Shown: piece after piece, positions 33,337-47,277 of the stretch
Layout of the letters: the number at the start of each line of letters is the position of its first letter
How positions within the stretch are numbered: the first letter of the stretch is position 1
From: Isoperla grammatica
Lineage: Eukaryota > Arthropoda > Insecta > Plecoptera > Perlodidae
Assembly (NCBI GenBank): GCA_945910005.1
Contig: OX246739.1
Coordinates: 10,762,292-10,826,291, forward strand
Reading direction: 5' to 3'
Length of the DNA stretch: 64,000 nucleotides
Notes under the pieces: model-generated
Told to the model about the DNA's origin: nothing
Seen by the model: only the letters and a program-made list of their open reading frames with translations
The model's database searches: none
Made by a program: the position numbers and the translations under genes

Positions 33337-36300
33337 GAATGCTTCAAGAAAAAAAGAGTGATTTTTACCAGGGATTATGTATTGTAAAGCTAAACACGAT
33401 GGATTTACAAACTTACACATATTTTAATTGTTACGGTTGTTATTTATGTAGCTAAATGATAATAAATAATTGCATTGGTTAAATAACTAATAATATAATA
33501 TCAATTACAATATTTAGAAGTTCTTAAATTCTTCGTTTAGCTGATTCAATACCCAATAAGTATGTTACGTTGTCCAGATATGAATAAAACAACGTTCATT
33601 AAAACTCCTATTTACCTTTAACATTACCCGGTAAGTGTAACGAGAAGAACAGCTACCCCGTATATTGTACAACCATAGCTTGAGCTCCAGGATCTGAATA
33701 TGTGCTGTAGAAGATGTTTTAAGGAGCCCTTTATTCAAGCTTGTGTAGAGTGTATTCCAACCACCTTTCTCACGTGCTTCCAATACACGTTGATTTTTTA
33801 CAGCGCGTTCTTCGAAATAAAAAAAAAAATGCCTCCTTGACTAAACTTCACATATTCCCACCGGAACGTTGTCAGAACTTTATTTTCTAAGCTGTCATTC
33901 TTTGTGAGCAGCATCCGACAGCTTTATTGACGAATTACATGCAAGGGAATTTTCGAACAGAAAGCGCATGTGAAGATTTTGTTTATTTATTTATATTGCA
34001 ATTTGACGTTCTAAATTATGTCTCCAGTGGATTCTAGTCAATGTTAAGCAATTCTTACAATCATCTTTGGGTATCACAAGACAATTAGTTACTGTTGTTG
34101 TGTTACCTTTAAGTTTTTGTTTTGAGAGACCTTCTAACTCGACCGATGTTCGGCTTGTACAACATGTAGTAATGTAGTTTCATATAAGTATGTATTTACT
34201 TTGTTGGGGACTTTGCAGGGTAAACAACAATCTACCTGTTAACCATTTGCAAAGTTTTCTTTACACAGAATGGGTGAAATGTTTTACCTTGATTTCATTA
34301 ATACGCTACGACTTTATTATTTATTATATTTTACGATAGGATCTGATAAAACTAGAAACAATGTTGTTATATTTTATTCCTTGTCATTTCTGCCAACCCT
34401 TTATCTATTGATAACTTAGAGATATGAACCAATTACGTAAATCATATTATTTCGTAACAGATAACATCCGTTGTTGACTTTTCGGCTTGCTATGCGTCTA
34501 TAGAGGGCTTCAATCAAATAAGGGTCACTATAATCAAGTTAGATGTGTATGGTACAAACATTATGTTTCAGTCAGATGGAATACAAAAAGATAATCCAGA
34601 AACTTTTCCTCTTGACAATTTTAAAAATTGAATTTCGTGTTGACGTTGGGGTCTAACTCGTATTACGCCCTTTTCCAATTTGAAGCTTGTCAATTTTCCT
34701 CCAGAGGAAATTTTTAAATTTTTTTCGTGACCGGACTTCGAATGTATACATTTGGAAGGTTGCTTGTGGATTACTAAAATACTTCTACCGTCTCTAGAAC
34801 AAACATTCCAACAAGCTCTTCACAATGCAAACGCAGATCATGTATGTTCTACACGCGGTTTGCCCCAAGCTGAATAACACCGCCTTCATTTTATTCGCTT
34901 TTGCACCCTCTGTATAAATGGACAATCGTGAAAATATCTTTCCGCAGAAACAACGCTTTCGAACATCGTTTTCTACTCAATATTCACTGCGTCACCGATT
35001 TAGATAGCTCAGCAGTATAATTCTATCTCTTTTCACATCTTCAGTGTTTTGTGGTGTTCAGAAATATAAGCATATTCTACGTGATTGTACCACTAGGACT
35101 ACACATAAGCCTAAACGTGTTAAGAGGAAAATTTAATTTTCTTAAAACATAGTAACAAAAATAAACATGTGTCACTAAAAATGTTCAAAACAAAAAATTA
35201 TTTGCTGTGTAGCGTATTTTTCTTAATATATCGTTGTAAAATCATATTTTGTTGTGACTACTTGCATTTTTGAAGGTTGAATTTCTATGTATATACACGC
35301 AAACTCACTTTCACTAATGATTTAGTTTTAAAACAAAAATATATATCTATCATAGTTGTGTTTGTGTAAAGAGTTCAGTTTTACATGGCCGGTGCAAATA
35401 TGTGTTTTGGCAGAAGAAAACAATCGTTCAGCACAAAAACACTGTCTTAAATACAATTTTGTCCAAACGTCTTTTTCGTAATATCAACTGAAGAAAGTTT
35501 ACAATATGCACAAAAATTCATACTTAACATTTTGTTGTTGTATCCAGAAGTAATCACCACACAACATAACTTGACTTTACAACACAATATCCAATTAAAA
35601 CGTCACAATAAAAAATAATTTTGTTTTGAGATTAACTTACTTAGTTTTAGTTTCACTCTCAGTAAGTTTATTTGTATAGATATTTAAAAAAATTAAATTT
35701 TCCCTGACTGAAACCTTAAACTAGTACCGGCTAATAGGATATGTGTGGTCACCATACAAAACCATGTCCCAGCAAAGAGCATCTTAACTATGAGCGTGTT
35801 CCGTGGGATTATCTGCATATGCTGAATGTATGCTCCAGGCGGGTTGTGCATTGCCCTAGCTGCATAATGCGCGATGCATGCTAAACCACCATTGAGAACC
35901 TTGTTGATACACTCCACATTATGCATGTATGACTCGATCGCAATAAACCTTCCCTCAATTGCCTGAAATAACAGTGGGTGCCATTAAGTAGCGGTTTTAA
36001 TGATTTTCAGGCCGCGAGGATCATTAGCGTAGATCGCTGATCTCCAACTAAACATTACTATTACGATGCGCCGGTTATTGATAACGATAACAAGCATGTT
36101 ATACACTTGCCGAACATTCCCCTGTTGTTAATCAATAATGTATACATATTTAACTTCTAAATTTGATGTATAAATTACAATCTTAATGGTTGTTGAATTT
36201 AATATAGGGAACTAAAGCAGTACAGCATTTTAAAAGTTATGCATTTTGCAGCATAGAATTTTATACTGAATAACATCAAATATTTTAAGATATTTCTGAA

Positions 36301-39300
36301 GAAGGTAGTCTGTTTTCATTCAGATACAAAACATGTTACATCCTTTAGAGAAAATTGTCTGCAATTGAATGAATGAATTAAAAATCAAATTATATATATT
36401 TATTTTTTTGGGCCTCGTCTATTAATCTACTTAATTATTTAATAAAGAATAATAAAATAATAAAATATAAGATAATATAACAAAATTCTATACGCCATGA
36501 AGACGAAACAACAAGAAATATTTATCTAGTTTGCCGTACAAGTTTTTTCATGATGAAAGTAAATTATAAAACAATGTTCTTTAAACATTGTGATATCCAA
36601 AATAAGCATTCAGTCCACATTTTAACACATTTATGGAAATTATTTAATGGTTATTACATATTGAAAAGCGCTCTAGCTACGATGTCACAACCATTCTCTC
36701 TATATAAGGTATATCCATATATATCCTCATAATATTTCCAACCATAACGCTTTATATGGTTGTCGAAATGTTTGTTTTATTTAATTAAAACAGATAAACT
36801 GCCTTTGGCAACATTTTGTGAGACAACGACATGAGTGGATGGTGTTTATTTGTTTTTACTGGCGGCGTGGGGAAATGTAAATCTTTTCATGTTTGTTCCC
36901 GTGTAATTAAAATAAATACGAACCATCTGCAAACAGTCGGGTTACATGTTTCCCGAGCAGTGTCACTGCTTTAATTTAAAAAATGTAAAACAAATATTTA
37001 ACTTAAAATAATATGCTTTTAAATCGTATTATACACATTTTGTCGCCTCAACTCACAATGTTATACAGATGTCCCTGTAGAATCTTTTCTTCATGAAATA
37101 CTCGTTATTATTAATTATTGATATTTGTCATCGCTCTTAATGAATTCTCTAGACTGAGTTTCTGAATTAATAGCATATTCCTATTTAAGTAACTAAATAC
37201 AATTACAAAACGTTTTTCTCGTGGCTTGTTAGTAGCAGAAGTCAATTTTATAACTTCCGTCAGAACCATACGGTAATTATGATCATATCAACACGCACAT
37301 TTGGTTACAGCAATAAACGCGAATTTTCTTCCCAACATGAACTAAAGATAAAAACTTGTTTATCGTGAGCCACAAGTCTGCGTCCATACAAGCAAGATCC
37401 ACCTTTTTGCCGTCCGTCTCAGCACTCGAAGCCGAACCGCGTATTACGAAGACGGAGTGGAGTGCCCGACGAAACTCACTTTTTGCGCCCGGCCGACTAA
37501 AAACTGACCGTCTCTTTCGGTTAGAGCGAGACGGACTTACGCCAAGATAAGGAACGCTGCTACACGGGGGTATTATATCACTTTGAATGGAATCATTTCT
37601 CAAGCTTTATAAACATCTATGTTTTACTTTGTTTTCAAATTTGCAAACTAAAAAAGCTTTCGAAGTTGACATTTACCACGTATGTATGATTACTCATCTT
37701 TATACCAGACGTCTAAAGCGAATTTGTCATGGTGGTCCACACTAAAAATATCCTTACACGCCTATGTATTTTTCTAGTCTGTCTTACGTATAAATATTTA
37801 TTACAAATCGTCACGGTGCCGAGGAAACTGTTATAAATCGGAGACAAGAAACAGAAAGAATACTAAACATCCAGCAAATGACACAAACGTTCGTCTTTAC
37901 AGTTTCCCACGTGAGAGCCGGCAACATATGCGGCCACAATCTCAACACTAGCAAACTCATCATTCATCAAATAAAACGAAGGAAACATGCTGGGTGAAAT
38001 GTGAGGCCGGAGGCGAGGACGCACAGTTTAACGTTTATCTGTTTCACAGCTGTGGATCAGGTTCTTAAAACATCGACACGAGAAGTCGAAACGGATGCAA
38101 ACTAAAAAAATTTAATATCCTGAGCAATTGGTATATTTGTAAATGGGAAATTGTCATATTGTACATTAGTATGTACACATGTACATGTAATATCACAAAG
38201 TACAATTAATATCAATATCAATTATTATTAGTATCTCCTATACTCGATGTAATGTAGTTTTTATAACGGCAAAAATGAATCATGTGAGCATAAATTTTCA
38301 ATGTAATATTACGAATAACGAAAGCTGCAGACTATTTATGTAACTAGAAATATTTGTTCTGTGTAAAGAGAAATGAACGAATGCACATTTGCGAGTGTTG
38401 ATGGAAAACGTGGAGACAAGAATTATAAGATAGAGCGGAAGTAAATTTTATCGAGTGCATTCAAGTGGAGGTAGAAGTTCTAGTGGAAGAAATTAGTTAA
38501 TTATTATGATTGCAACATTTGAATAAGTACTAATATCAATGAATAAATACATTTTTCAGACATTTTATAAAACACTTTTCTAAAAACATTTCTTCGCAAA
38601 ACAAGTTTTTTGTTAAAAGATTATTCAGTACATAAAATTGTTCGTTCTATCAATCTGCAAGTTTGTTTCGAAACAGCTCTTAATTATGTTCTGCTGTTTT
38701 CAGTCTTCCAATATAATTACAACATACCCACCATAACGCATATTATGGAATGGATTTTCAATTATATGTATTCCAATTAGGTATATTATACTTCTATTGT
38801 ATTCATTCCACTCGCTTTTCAATAAATTCTTTGGTATGACACAGTGGAGTGTTGACAACTAAACGTGTTCTACCAAATTTCAATAACCGTGTTTCTTCGA
38901 TTTCTCTTTGAAATACTTTCTCATTGGTCACCTTCTCTCCAAAATATCTTCAACATCCTTTGCCAACACCACATTTTGAATCTCACTAACTTTTTATTAC
39001 CTATCCCTCACTATTGTAATGTTTACTTATAAATTACAGCTGACTGAATAATAATGACTGTGACGTGTGGAGTACACATTTCAAAAACACAAATAATGGA
39101 TAAATATATGAATATTACCTTTAGTATCTCTATGAACCAATTTTAGCAAAGTTGCACAATTCAAGAATATTGTATAAAGAGGTTCGAAGGCAGATAATAT
39201 GAAACTGCGCGTACATGTGTGCCAATCTACTAAACATTTCACTGGGGAAGACATTCAATCAGGAGTGCCCTAGTCAGTAATCGGTAACCATGACGACCCC

Positions 39301-39944
39301 TCGGATTACGATTATGAGTTAACCATGATCCACTCCTATCTACTTAATAGAAACATAAGTGATCTGCATATGAGCTCTGATCGAGGTATTACTGATTCGA
39401 ATCGTGCAATACCGAGAATCCAGACTGAATTAGGGGAGTGGGGAGGATCAAGTAGGTCCCTAGGACATTGTTCTCCAACTCGTCAAATTTTCTTCATGCG
39501 TTTATAGTGTACTACATTTATAAATTGATCATCAGCCTTTAGTAGATATTTTTGATAGGACTGGTTTAATTCTGTATTGTGGTTATAACATACTGAATTA
39601 TTCGAAATGTAAATAGAATTATATAAAATTTTACTCTACAATTCACAACCATCTAACATATTATCATTACCTCTTCAAGACAAGACTTGGCAGAGTTTTC
39701 AAGTGTGCTTCTATTTTATATGTATTACCCATTCATTGTATTTATTAGTATCGTTTCTGTGGTCAAGTTCAGTTCAAGAGCCAACCCGGCACAAAGACCG
39801 TGCACAAATCACTAAAGTAGACGTATGCATATTGGGAATATAGTAGGTCTGTGACAAACTCAAGCAAGAGTTTACGTTTTCACATACTCTCCAAAGAGCA
39901 GAGACAAAGTGCAGAACTCGTCCACAGCGGTATATTTGCTTACG
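33337..39944. other. Gene-poor AT-rich stretch
   Basis: No gene supported. The only compositional exception is a CpG-richer patch at 37370-37565, open on both strands (64 and about 106 codons) with an Arg/Ser-rich minus-strand frame. It may be a transposon or promoter remnant and matches nothing else in the window. The patch at 35.8-35.93 kb has several short GCATGC-type palindromes. Confidence 0.55.
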
Positions 39945-40065
39945 TATTTATTATTTATTTAATATATTTTTCTATCCTATTCAGTCATGAAACAACTTCA
40001 CAAAGAAGGGCATCAAAAGAACTACTGTACTATTGAAAAAATAAAAAATAAAAACGAATTAAAAA
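39945..40065 (-). mobile_element. Second copy of the LINE-like 3' tail
   Basis: TCTATCCTATTCAGTCATGA matches TCTATCCTATTCAGTTATAA of the block at 24.18 kb. Both share the neighbouring CTTCACAAAGAAGG / ATTTACAAAGGAGG segment, an A-rich inner flank and an outer ATTT-rich run. The tail repeat is shorter and impure here, so this copy appears older. Confidence 0.5.
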
Positions 40066-40475
40066 CTATCCTTTATATATGAGCAAAAAATTAAAAATAG
40101 TAGAATAAATAAATAGGAGTGTAAAAAAAAGTAAGATTATTACAATTAGTAAGAATACAACTGTTACAGAATGATAGGAATATGAGATGCAAGCCCAAAA
40201 TGTTATCAACTACGGTAAAGTAAACCTTAGATACAAGAATTGCATTTTGTTCTTGTAAATATCATTGATGATATAGGTTATTTGTTTAAATGAAGTGCCC
40301 TTTCAAGTTGTGCACCCTAACAAACGGCATCACAAACGGTTACAAAGGTAACTAATAACCATTTCCGCTCACTACATACTTGTCGTGCAGGTCGGGATAC
40401 GTCCGCCTTAGGAGTAACTTTAGATTAGTTTAAGATAGTTGCAGTGATGTGCGACTGCTTATAGATCCTGTGCAG

Positions 40476-40755
40476 AGTTATCGTGGAGTTTCTCGTATGT
40501 ATTACGTCTGATGCTCGAAACTTGGTGATAACTTACATCGAGGCTTTCGTTAACGGGAGCGTGGCGGGCAAAACACGCGTTATGCTGCGTCAAAGATTGC
40601 CTACGCTGGCTATACTGGCTACACTGGCTGCTCGTTCAATCTTTGCAGGCCAGATTACACCAGAGATTCGTAATAAGTTGAGTCTGCTGAGGAAAGTGCT
40701 TACAGAAGATGATACTGCTGGCGTACAATGGATTCGTGCGTTTTCTGATGGATAA
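40476..40755 (+). other. Unrecognised coding-like frame
   Basis: The plus frame is open for about 97 codons up to TAA (40753-40755), in a patch clearly richer in GC than its flanks. An acceptor-like CCTGTGCAG lies at 40475. The predicted peptide has balanced charge and an Ala/Leu-rich middle (PTLAILATLAARSIFAGQ) followed by a charged helical tail, more protein-like than most frames here. It includes three near-repeats of CTGGCTA. I do not recognise a family, and there is no clear polyA signal or donor. A transferred or transposon gene fragment is possible. Confidence 0.25.
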
Positions 40756-43700
40756 CCCGGCAAGAAAGGAAATATAATCGATTATTGCCGTCAATATACC
40801 TACATACACTTTAAAGAACACGACCTAGCGAAAATTTAGTATAGTAGTAGTTTAAAATAACTTTGAACGTCTATCATGAGAATATGTCTAAATGGGTTGA
40901 CCTATTTTATTTTATCTACAATGTAAACATGAATTTTGACCTAGAAATGTCACTGTATGTACTCAAGTCGCGTTGCACGGATGCGTGATGGGACGAGTTT
41001 CAAAGTAGATTTAAAATCACATTATATATTCACTCACATATAAACATATTTCAACAGAAGCGAAACATCTAAGGAGATTAAAATGTTAGTGCATGCAAGC
41101 ATAAATTGTATGTTGTATGTGTCTAGCTTGGAATCATGAATTCGAGATCTGAGTTGGTTGTTTTCATACACCGCAATTTTAATAGTATTAATTTAACATC
41201 CGTTCATATTACCTTTATACCTTATAATTATCACTTATTCTGTAAGCTAATATAACTGATATTCTTCTGGACACGTTTATAATGATCTGTGAACCAATCC
41301 ATCAATGTGTTATTAATTTTAATATTTTTTTTTTTAATTTTTAGTACGATAATTATTTCATGATTATTTGACTTCCATACATGCCCGGTAAAAACCTCAG
41401 AAACAAATTTGTATGCCAATTGTAATCGCATGACACTGTAACGATATAATGAGGTGAAAGTCTTTATTATAAACAACTTAAGGTGTAGCGTATATAAACA
41501 AAACATTTCTTAACGTATGCATACATAACTCTTAAGGACATTATTTTAAACATCGCTTGTGTGCTAACGTTTCCCTACAACTCCTATCCCTTGACAATTT
41601 TGAATGCACAAATATACGAATTTACTTTACATGGTACTCACGCAAAACATCTGCCCAAATAAGTACAAAACATCGAATCATACAATGGTATTGGTGTCGT
41701 TTAAACCTCGATTTAAATGAAGTACCTGACCGAATGGTAGAGTTGTGTCTTAGAACTTATCCACTTCGTAAGCCCACAAAAAAGCAAATATGAACTGCGG
41801 ATTTGTTTTTATATTGCCGATAACGATTTGTTATTTTATTTTAAACAATATTTTTGGACACGAAATCGATTTTAAATTTGATAGAAAATGTCATCGCTAT
41901 AGTTATACAACAGGCGTAATCTATGTTTTTCATATTGGCGAGCAAACGCGATTCCGATGTTCTATACTGTGATGGCTAAAACTTTATAAAACACAATAAG
42001 GTACACTTAGAGTGACTTCTAACTGACCTGCTAGCCTGCTTATTGTTAATTGTGATACGAGCCAGCAGAGTAAAAGTTATGTGCTCTGTATAGACAAAAC
42101 ATGTTCCATTTGTAAATAGGAGCGTCAGGAAAACGTAGGTTCTTAATGATACTTTGGTAATGGAGAACGTTTAATTTTTTATGAGACGAAGATATCTGAT
42201 TTCAGTGCCTAAACAGAAATACAGCGCTTCAAACTTTTGTTATTGGAACGTTGCCTCGCATCGTATTTTGTTGTTCCCACAAAGGCAAACATGGGGCAAC
42301 AGTGCAATTTAATACTGTGCTTAATGTTTACCGTTGGCTTAGAGTCAAAGGAATTCTTTGAATAAAGGCCTTTGACAACAGTTACATAGTCGATTTTCAA
42401 AGAGTTTACCGTCCCATGGCGTAGGTCAAACTAACAAACTAGGAGACGTCAAACTGACGTACTTTGTGTGTTTTACACTTCATGATGGATTTAGATTATA
42501 CGCATTCCTAAAAATACTAAAAGAAAACACAATTAATTAGTTTAGTGATTTTGAGACAAGTAAAGGGGTGTAGTGTAAGAAGGGAACGCTTTTAAAACTT
42601 TCAACTGCTGTACTTACACTTTTAATTAATCTTGCTTTCAAATTATAAAGAACGAAACCTGCTAACAATGATTTTATTTCCAATACTTGCTCCTCTTCAA
42701 CCGATTATAAGTTCGTCTTTGATGAAGTGAAACTCATTTGGTAGTCTTCTTAATTAAAGGATCAATTGTAAGTTCGTAATTGTTCGTACTTGATGTTAAC
42801 TTCTAGCAAAGTTTAAAGTCATGAATGTAAATTAAGTTTTGTTAAACTTGGAAAAACAGTAAACGTTAAGCTTATTGTGAGCGTTGAATAAGTCTGTGTA
42901 CACTGACATATAATTACATGGATCAGGGAATCAGAATAAGACATTCTTTTAAACCGTTATCTAGTATCTCATGTGAGGATATCCAACGAGAGGCAAGGCA
43001 TTTTCAAAATACAAATTTTTTTAAATTGTGTATTATAAATCAACATCAATTAATATGGCTCCATATTCCACAAATATATTCCGAAGATTATGGGGATCAC
43101 TTTTGGCGCTTGCCATGTTGAGCTCGCTCGCACACCGGAAACACGAACATATGATTGGCGACCTAATTTATGGAGCTTTGTATAACATTAGCCGGCGAGT
43201 CCGCTGCAGAATGGCCTCAAAATGGAGCCACGCAAATTATTGCCAATGCTCTTTTCCATCGTAAATATAACTTATCGTAGTTTGCTGCGCTTCAAGCTGT
43301 CTACCGAATTGATTGACTGCTTCAAACTGCCATAATTGTAGAAGCAAACAGAAATCAGAGATAGAACGAATTGTTAACTTGGTTTGTTCGCAACATTCGT
43401 TGTAGCAGAAAACGGGCGAACATTTTCACTTCTTTTTTATCATTCTCTTTCTATTTTCTTGTTTCTTTATTTATATATTTAACTGTATTTTTATGCATCC
43501 ATCTGTTAACAAGAAATAATATTAAAATGCAATGCTAATGGATTGAAATATAAACCCGTAGCAGAATACATCCTCAGATAATCCAGGATATGCAAAAGTG
43601 AGTCTAAAAATTAAAATATTGTAGAAAAATAGAAAATAATAGGAAACAAACCAATTCACTGAGTAAACGCATGGAAGAAATATGGAATAAAATATCTTAC

Positions 43701-44599
43701 GTTGATTAGGACAAAAAAGCAATGTTGATTCACAAGACCTTGAAATCGTTCCGTATTAAAACATTGTCATAATATATATCTCTCTTTGGGAACATCGGCA
43801 CACAATGCAGGCAGCCTGGGATATAATACATAAGGCTGCAACCAAGTCCGGCTGTTCGGCTGTTCCAGTGGCAGCGAAACTGATGGAACGTTTATCCCTA
43901 GAGGCTCGTTTTGAAAAATTGCTCCCGGTTACTTTTTACCAAACTTCGCTACGTCGGTAAAACTCTTGGAACTCCATAATTCTCATTTGGAGTGAACTGA
44001 GACGTGAACATTTTTACGTTATTTAAATATTAGTTGGCACAGCTTATTCTTCTCAAGGGAAAAGTATAATGATCTTAATGATGAATGTCATTATAACGGC
44101 AAGATGTCTAACATAATTGAGCCACATATACTTCCAACTTTTTTTAAACTTTGCCAGTAAAAATGTAAATTCTCGTGAAATATGATCGCTTGACATTTTC
44201 TTGTAAACTAAATTGAGTTTGAGTATGAGATACCGCATAAACAACAGCCATTGTTACTGTGTGCTATAGTTTTGTATTATTTGCAAAATACAAAAGTCTA
44301 TCACAAATTACTATAACTTCCATTGTTGCATTGAACAAACTCTTTTTTATTTTTATTTGTATTATCTTTTATTTTTATTATTGCTTGTTACCGTTGCCAT
44401 TACTGTTATCATAGATAAGGTGTTCTTGTTAGCATTATCAACAATAAAGACACGATTCAAAAATACTAGTTTAGTTAAAAACTTTCTACGTATATGCACA
44501 TTATACCATACGCATTATATAATAAAACTGGATTATGGTGATTCTTGTTGCTTCACGTTTCTAATTCCATTCGAGACGATGGGAGGGGATGGATGAAGA
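40756..44599. other. AT-rich stretch, nothing supported
   Basis: Short frames only. The 43.08-43.26 kb part is GC-richer but has no recognisable product or repeat. Confidence 0.55.
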
Positions 44600-44690
44600 T
44601 GAGAAATCCCATCCCTTGTGCGGGATTCGATCTTACGTCCCAAGGGGCCCCCATACGTTTAGGACCAGCCCCCCAAACACGTGACGTCTA
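44600..44690 (-). mobile_element. tRNA-like SINE fragment, minus strand
   Basis: On the minus strand, GGGGGCTGGTCCTAAACGTA is followed by a B-box-like GTAAGATCGAATCCCGCAC and GGGATGGGATTTC. The B-box is close to consensus; the A-box is degenerate. The 3' part is not shared with families A to C, so the family is undetermined. Confidence 0.45.
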
Positions 44691-44900
44691 CAAATAAAAC
44701 TGCAACAAGTATATTGTACCAATCAGTGCACGACTACTTATGACTACACTATCATGACGTTATGACTATGACATTGTTTATCCAGACAGTAGGCACTGTA
44801 CTCTGCCTGCCAACACAATAATGTAAACGATGAACTAGACTGTATTGATCTGCACATTTTAGGGTATAACCACTCTCAGAACTGATTTCCAGTGGGAAAC

Positions 44901-44942
44901 GATCCAATAATTACTCCATGCCTCGTTGATATGGCGGCTCCA
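44901..44942 (+). promoter_or_regulatory. CCAAT and YY1-like motifs
   Basis: CCAATAAT (about 44904) lies 26 bp before ATATGGCGGCTCC (44929-44941), a good YY1/Pho match. Isolated motifs in a non-coding setting; function is inference. Confidence 0.2.
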
Positions 44943-45594
44943 AAACCACCGTTTACATCAATGCCAGTTTCATATCGACAGATTAAAGCCAATTACAGAC
45001 GTAAAAATCCACTTTCATTTGTTAGCACGTTTTAAAAAACCCTTCAGGCAATTGCAATAAAATTTGAAAAGTCTCTGTCCAACCATTTCAACTTTTATTT
45101 TTCATGCTACTTGCAGTAAATATGAGTTCCACTGGCAGTAGACAATTTCGTCGTTTTTACACCTCTTTTTACGATATTAGCCTTTACCTTGGCCACGGTC
45201 TGTGGTCTGCGGTTTGTTTTCACATTTTTACTACTCTGAAAACGATAACATGACATACAGACAGACCTTGTCAGCCATTTTCTTATTATCGCTAAAATAC
45301 TGGTTGAATGTTATCGAACATTAACCGTCTTCCATTTTAGTAATGTGATTCCATATTTAACGACGCGAAACAAAACCTTCTCAGAGTGTCAATTTTGTTC
45401 GTCTCGTTTGAATGTAGTTTTATTTTAAACGGATAATTCACTGTACAGGTCATGGGAGCTGGCTTTCACAACAGATGTTACATCTATTTATTGTATTGAG
45501 TGTTACTATAATTGAAAATATTATGAATATATTATGAAATATGAAGCGATTAAATAAATACATGAATTTAAACGAACTACATGCATTGTTTTTT

Positions 45595-45762
45595 AATAGA
45601 CCTTTTTCAGAATTGATCTAGGACCCTTAGATAGAGGGGCATAGTCCTCTTGATCTTCAATGACAACAATGCACAATAGTGAATAATGCACCTTAACATA
45701 ACTATTGTCTCTTAGATAGAGTAAATCACAGCTTTCAAGATCAATTATGAAGATCATCTATT
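45595..45762. mobile_element. MITE copy 1 (168 bp, inverted ends)
   Basis: The left end AATAGACCTTTTTCAGAATT and the reverse complement of the right end (AATAGATGATCTTCATAATT) are inverted repeats running into GATCT. A homologous copy lies at 51770-51942 and aligns end to end, including AATGACAACAATGCACAA, AATAATGCACCT, AACATAACTATTGTC and the right-hand AATCACAGCTTTC. Length, ends and lack of coding capacity fit a MITE. The target-site duplication is unresolved. Confidence 0.8.
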
Positions 45763-47121
45763 ATTAGTACTGTCCATACTGGTTTTGGAATACTGTAATT
45801 GTTTTTACATGAAAGTAGAGAATAGTTTTTGCCACTTGTCAGACTTAGGATATAGACCTTAGTGAATACTTTATATAGTTTGATGAGATATAAATTGACA
45901 AAATCAAGTTCGCCTGTACTGGGGATTGATCTATAAGAACTGACAACTCTAAACCCCGTCATGTTTAGCAAATACTAACTCCTCTAAACAAATCTACTAA
46001 CCTACTAATTTTCCATCTGGGAATAGATCAGATTATAAGATAATGTCGCAGTTTCTGCCACGAATGACCAAGACTAGTGTTACTTATATATCTTACTACT
46101 TGACTAATCTGAACTGAGTGACGGTAAGAAGTAAAACTGTAGATCAAAAGGTTTATGTTTATCCATCACGAATTTGTATGAGGTGAACAAGAAGAATTTT
46201 AAATCATCTTCCAGACCCTTTGGTAATATGCGTCGCACTGAAACGTTGAAATGATTCTGGAATAGTCGGGAAAAGTATTCAATTCGTAGCGGGCTGGCAT
46301 TTATGAATACATAATTATGGGAATGTATAAACAGAAGTGTGTGTACCGGGACAGAAGTGCCGGAGGATAAGTCGTAGATTCAAAGACACTGCTCAACAGT
46401 TTCATGCTATACTTGTACTTGTGAGGAAGTCAATTAAAAATACATTTGTATGATTCGTGTTCGCGGATGAATGTAAGAGCTCGTTAGCGCTTTTCAGTGC
46501 AGTGGAAATAAATACGATGTGTTTTACGGTAAGTAACCGTACGTTGCGACCAGGTAGAACATAGCGTGAGGTAACCATGGACATACGTCACAGTTATAAC
46601 GTACGCTACATTTGTTATAATCAAAGGATATGGAACAACGGAGTAACTAGTTAATGGGAACAAATATATCCATGCAACGTTTCAAAGTATATTTCAAAAG
46701 AATAAATAATTTTGAGGGGTTGGATATTATCAAATATCTATAATAACATTGAAAACAACATTTTAAAATTGTGCTTTGATAAATCAGACAACGTGAATGA
46801 TATCTCTAATTGTATTTTTTTTTTGTCAATCAAAACGCAATGGTAACCGATTATGTTTCACTTCAAAAACACTGATTTCTAATTGTGTGTTTTTTTGTTG
46901 TAAATGAGAATGGCATAAAATTATAACCAATTAAATAAAAAAAATAGCTAATACACGAACAAAGACAACCGTTGTAACACGCTTGCTTTGGGAGTTTTTG
47001 TTCGATAACTTTTTTATCAACATTCTACCAAACAAACATATTTGTATGGAATATATATTTTCAACAAACAACATTATGACGGAAATAGAACATAATGGAA
47101 TATTAACTAGTTATGTATATT
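45763..47121. other. AT-rich stretch, nothing supported
   Basis: Only short frames and A/T homopolymers. The strong-looking donor at about 46530 (ACG|GTAAGTAA) has an acceptor 31 bp upstream but encloses no useful frame. Confidence 0.55.
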
Positions 47122-47177
47122 AGCATAGATCCAACATCATGCAGTACTTAAGTACAGCATGATGTTGGATCTATGCT
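47122..47177. repeat. 56-bp near-perfect palindrome
   Basis: Twenty-one-base arms (AGCATAGATCCAACATCATG plus C, and its exact complement) enclose a GTACTTAAGTAC core that is itself palindromic. Only one base pair of the whole 56 mismatches (A opposite A). It can extrude as a cruciform or, if transcribed, form a hairpin with almost no loop. Confidence 0.95.
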
Positions 47178-47221
47178 TTTTATTTTTTTTTATTAATTAA
47201 AAAAAAATTAAAAATTAATTT
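47178..47221. repeat. A/T-only spacer with palindromic blocks
   Basis: The spacer between two large palindromes is almost entirely A and T and includes TTTTTTTATTAATTAAAAAA and AAAAATTAATTTTT, themselves inverted repeats. It would melt easily. Confidence 0.8.
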
Positions 47222-47277
47222 TTTTATTAATTGATAAGTAAAATAACAATTGTTATTTTACTTATCAATTAATAAAA
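47222..47277. repeat. 56-bp perfect palindrome
   Basis: All 28 base pairs match about the centre CAATTG. The left arm begins TTTTATTAATTGATAAGTAA and the right arm is its exact complement. It starts 44 bp after the first 56-bp palindrome. Perfect palindromes of this length are normally unstable, which suggests recent origin or a misassembled inverted junction. Confidence 0.95.
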
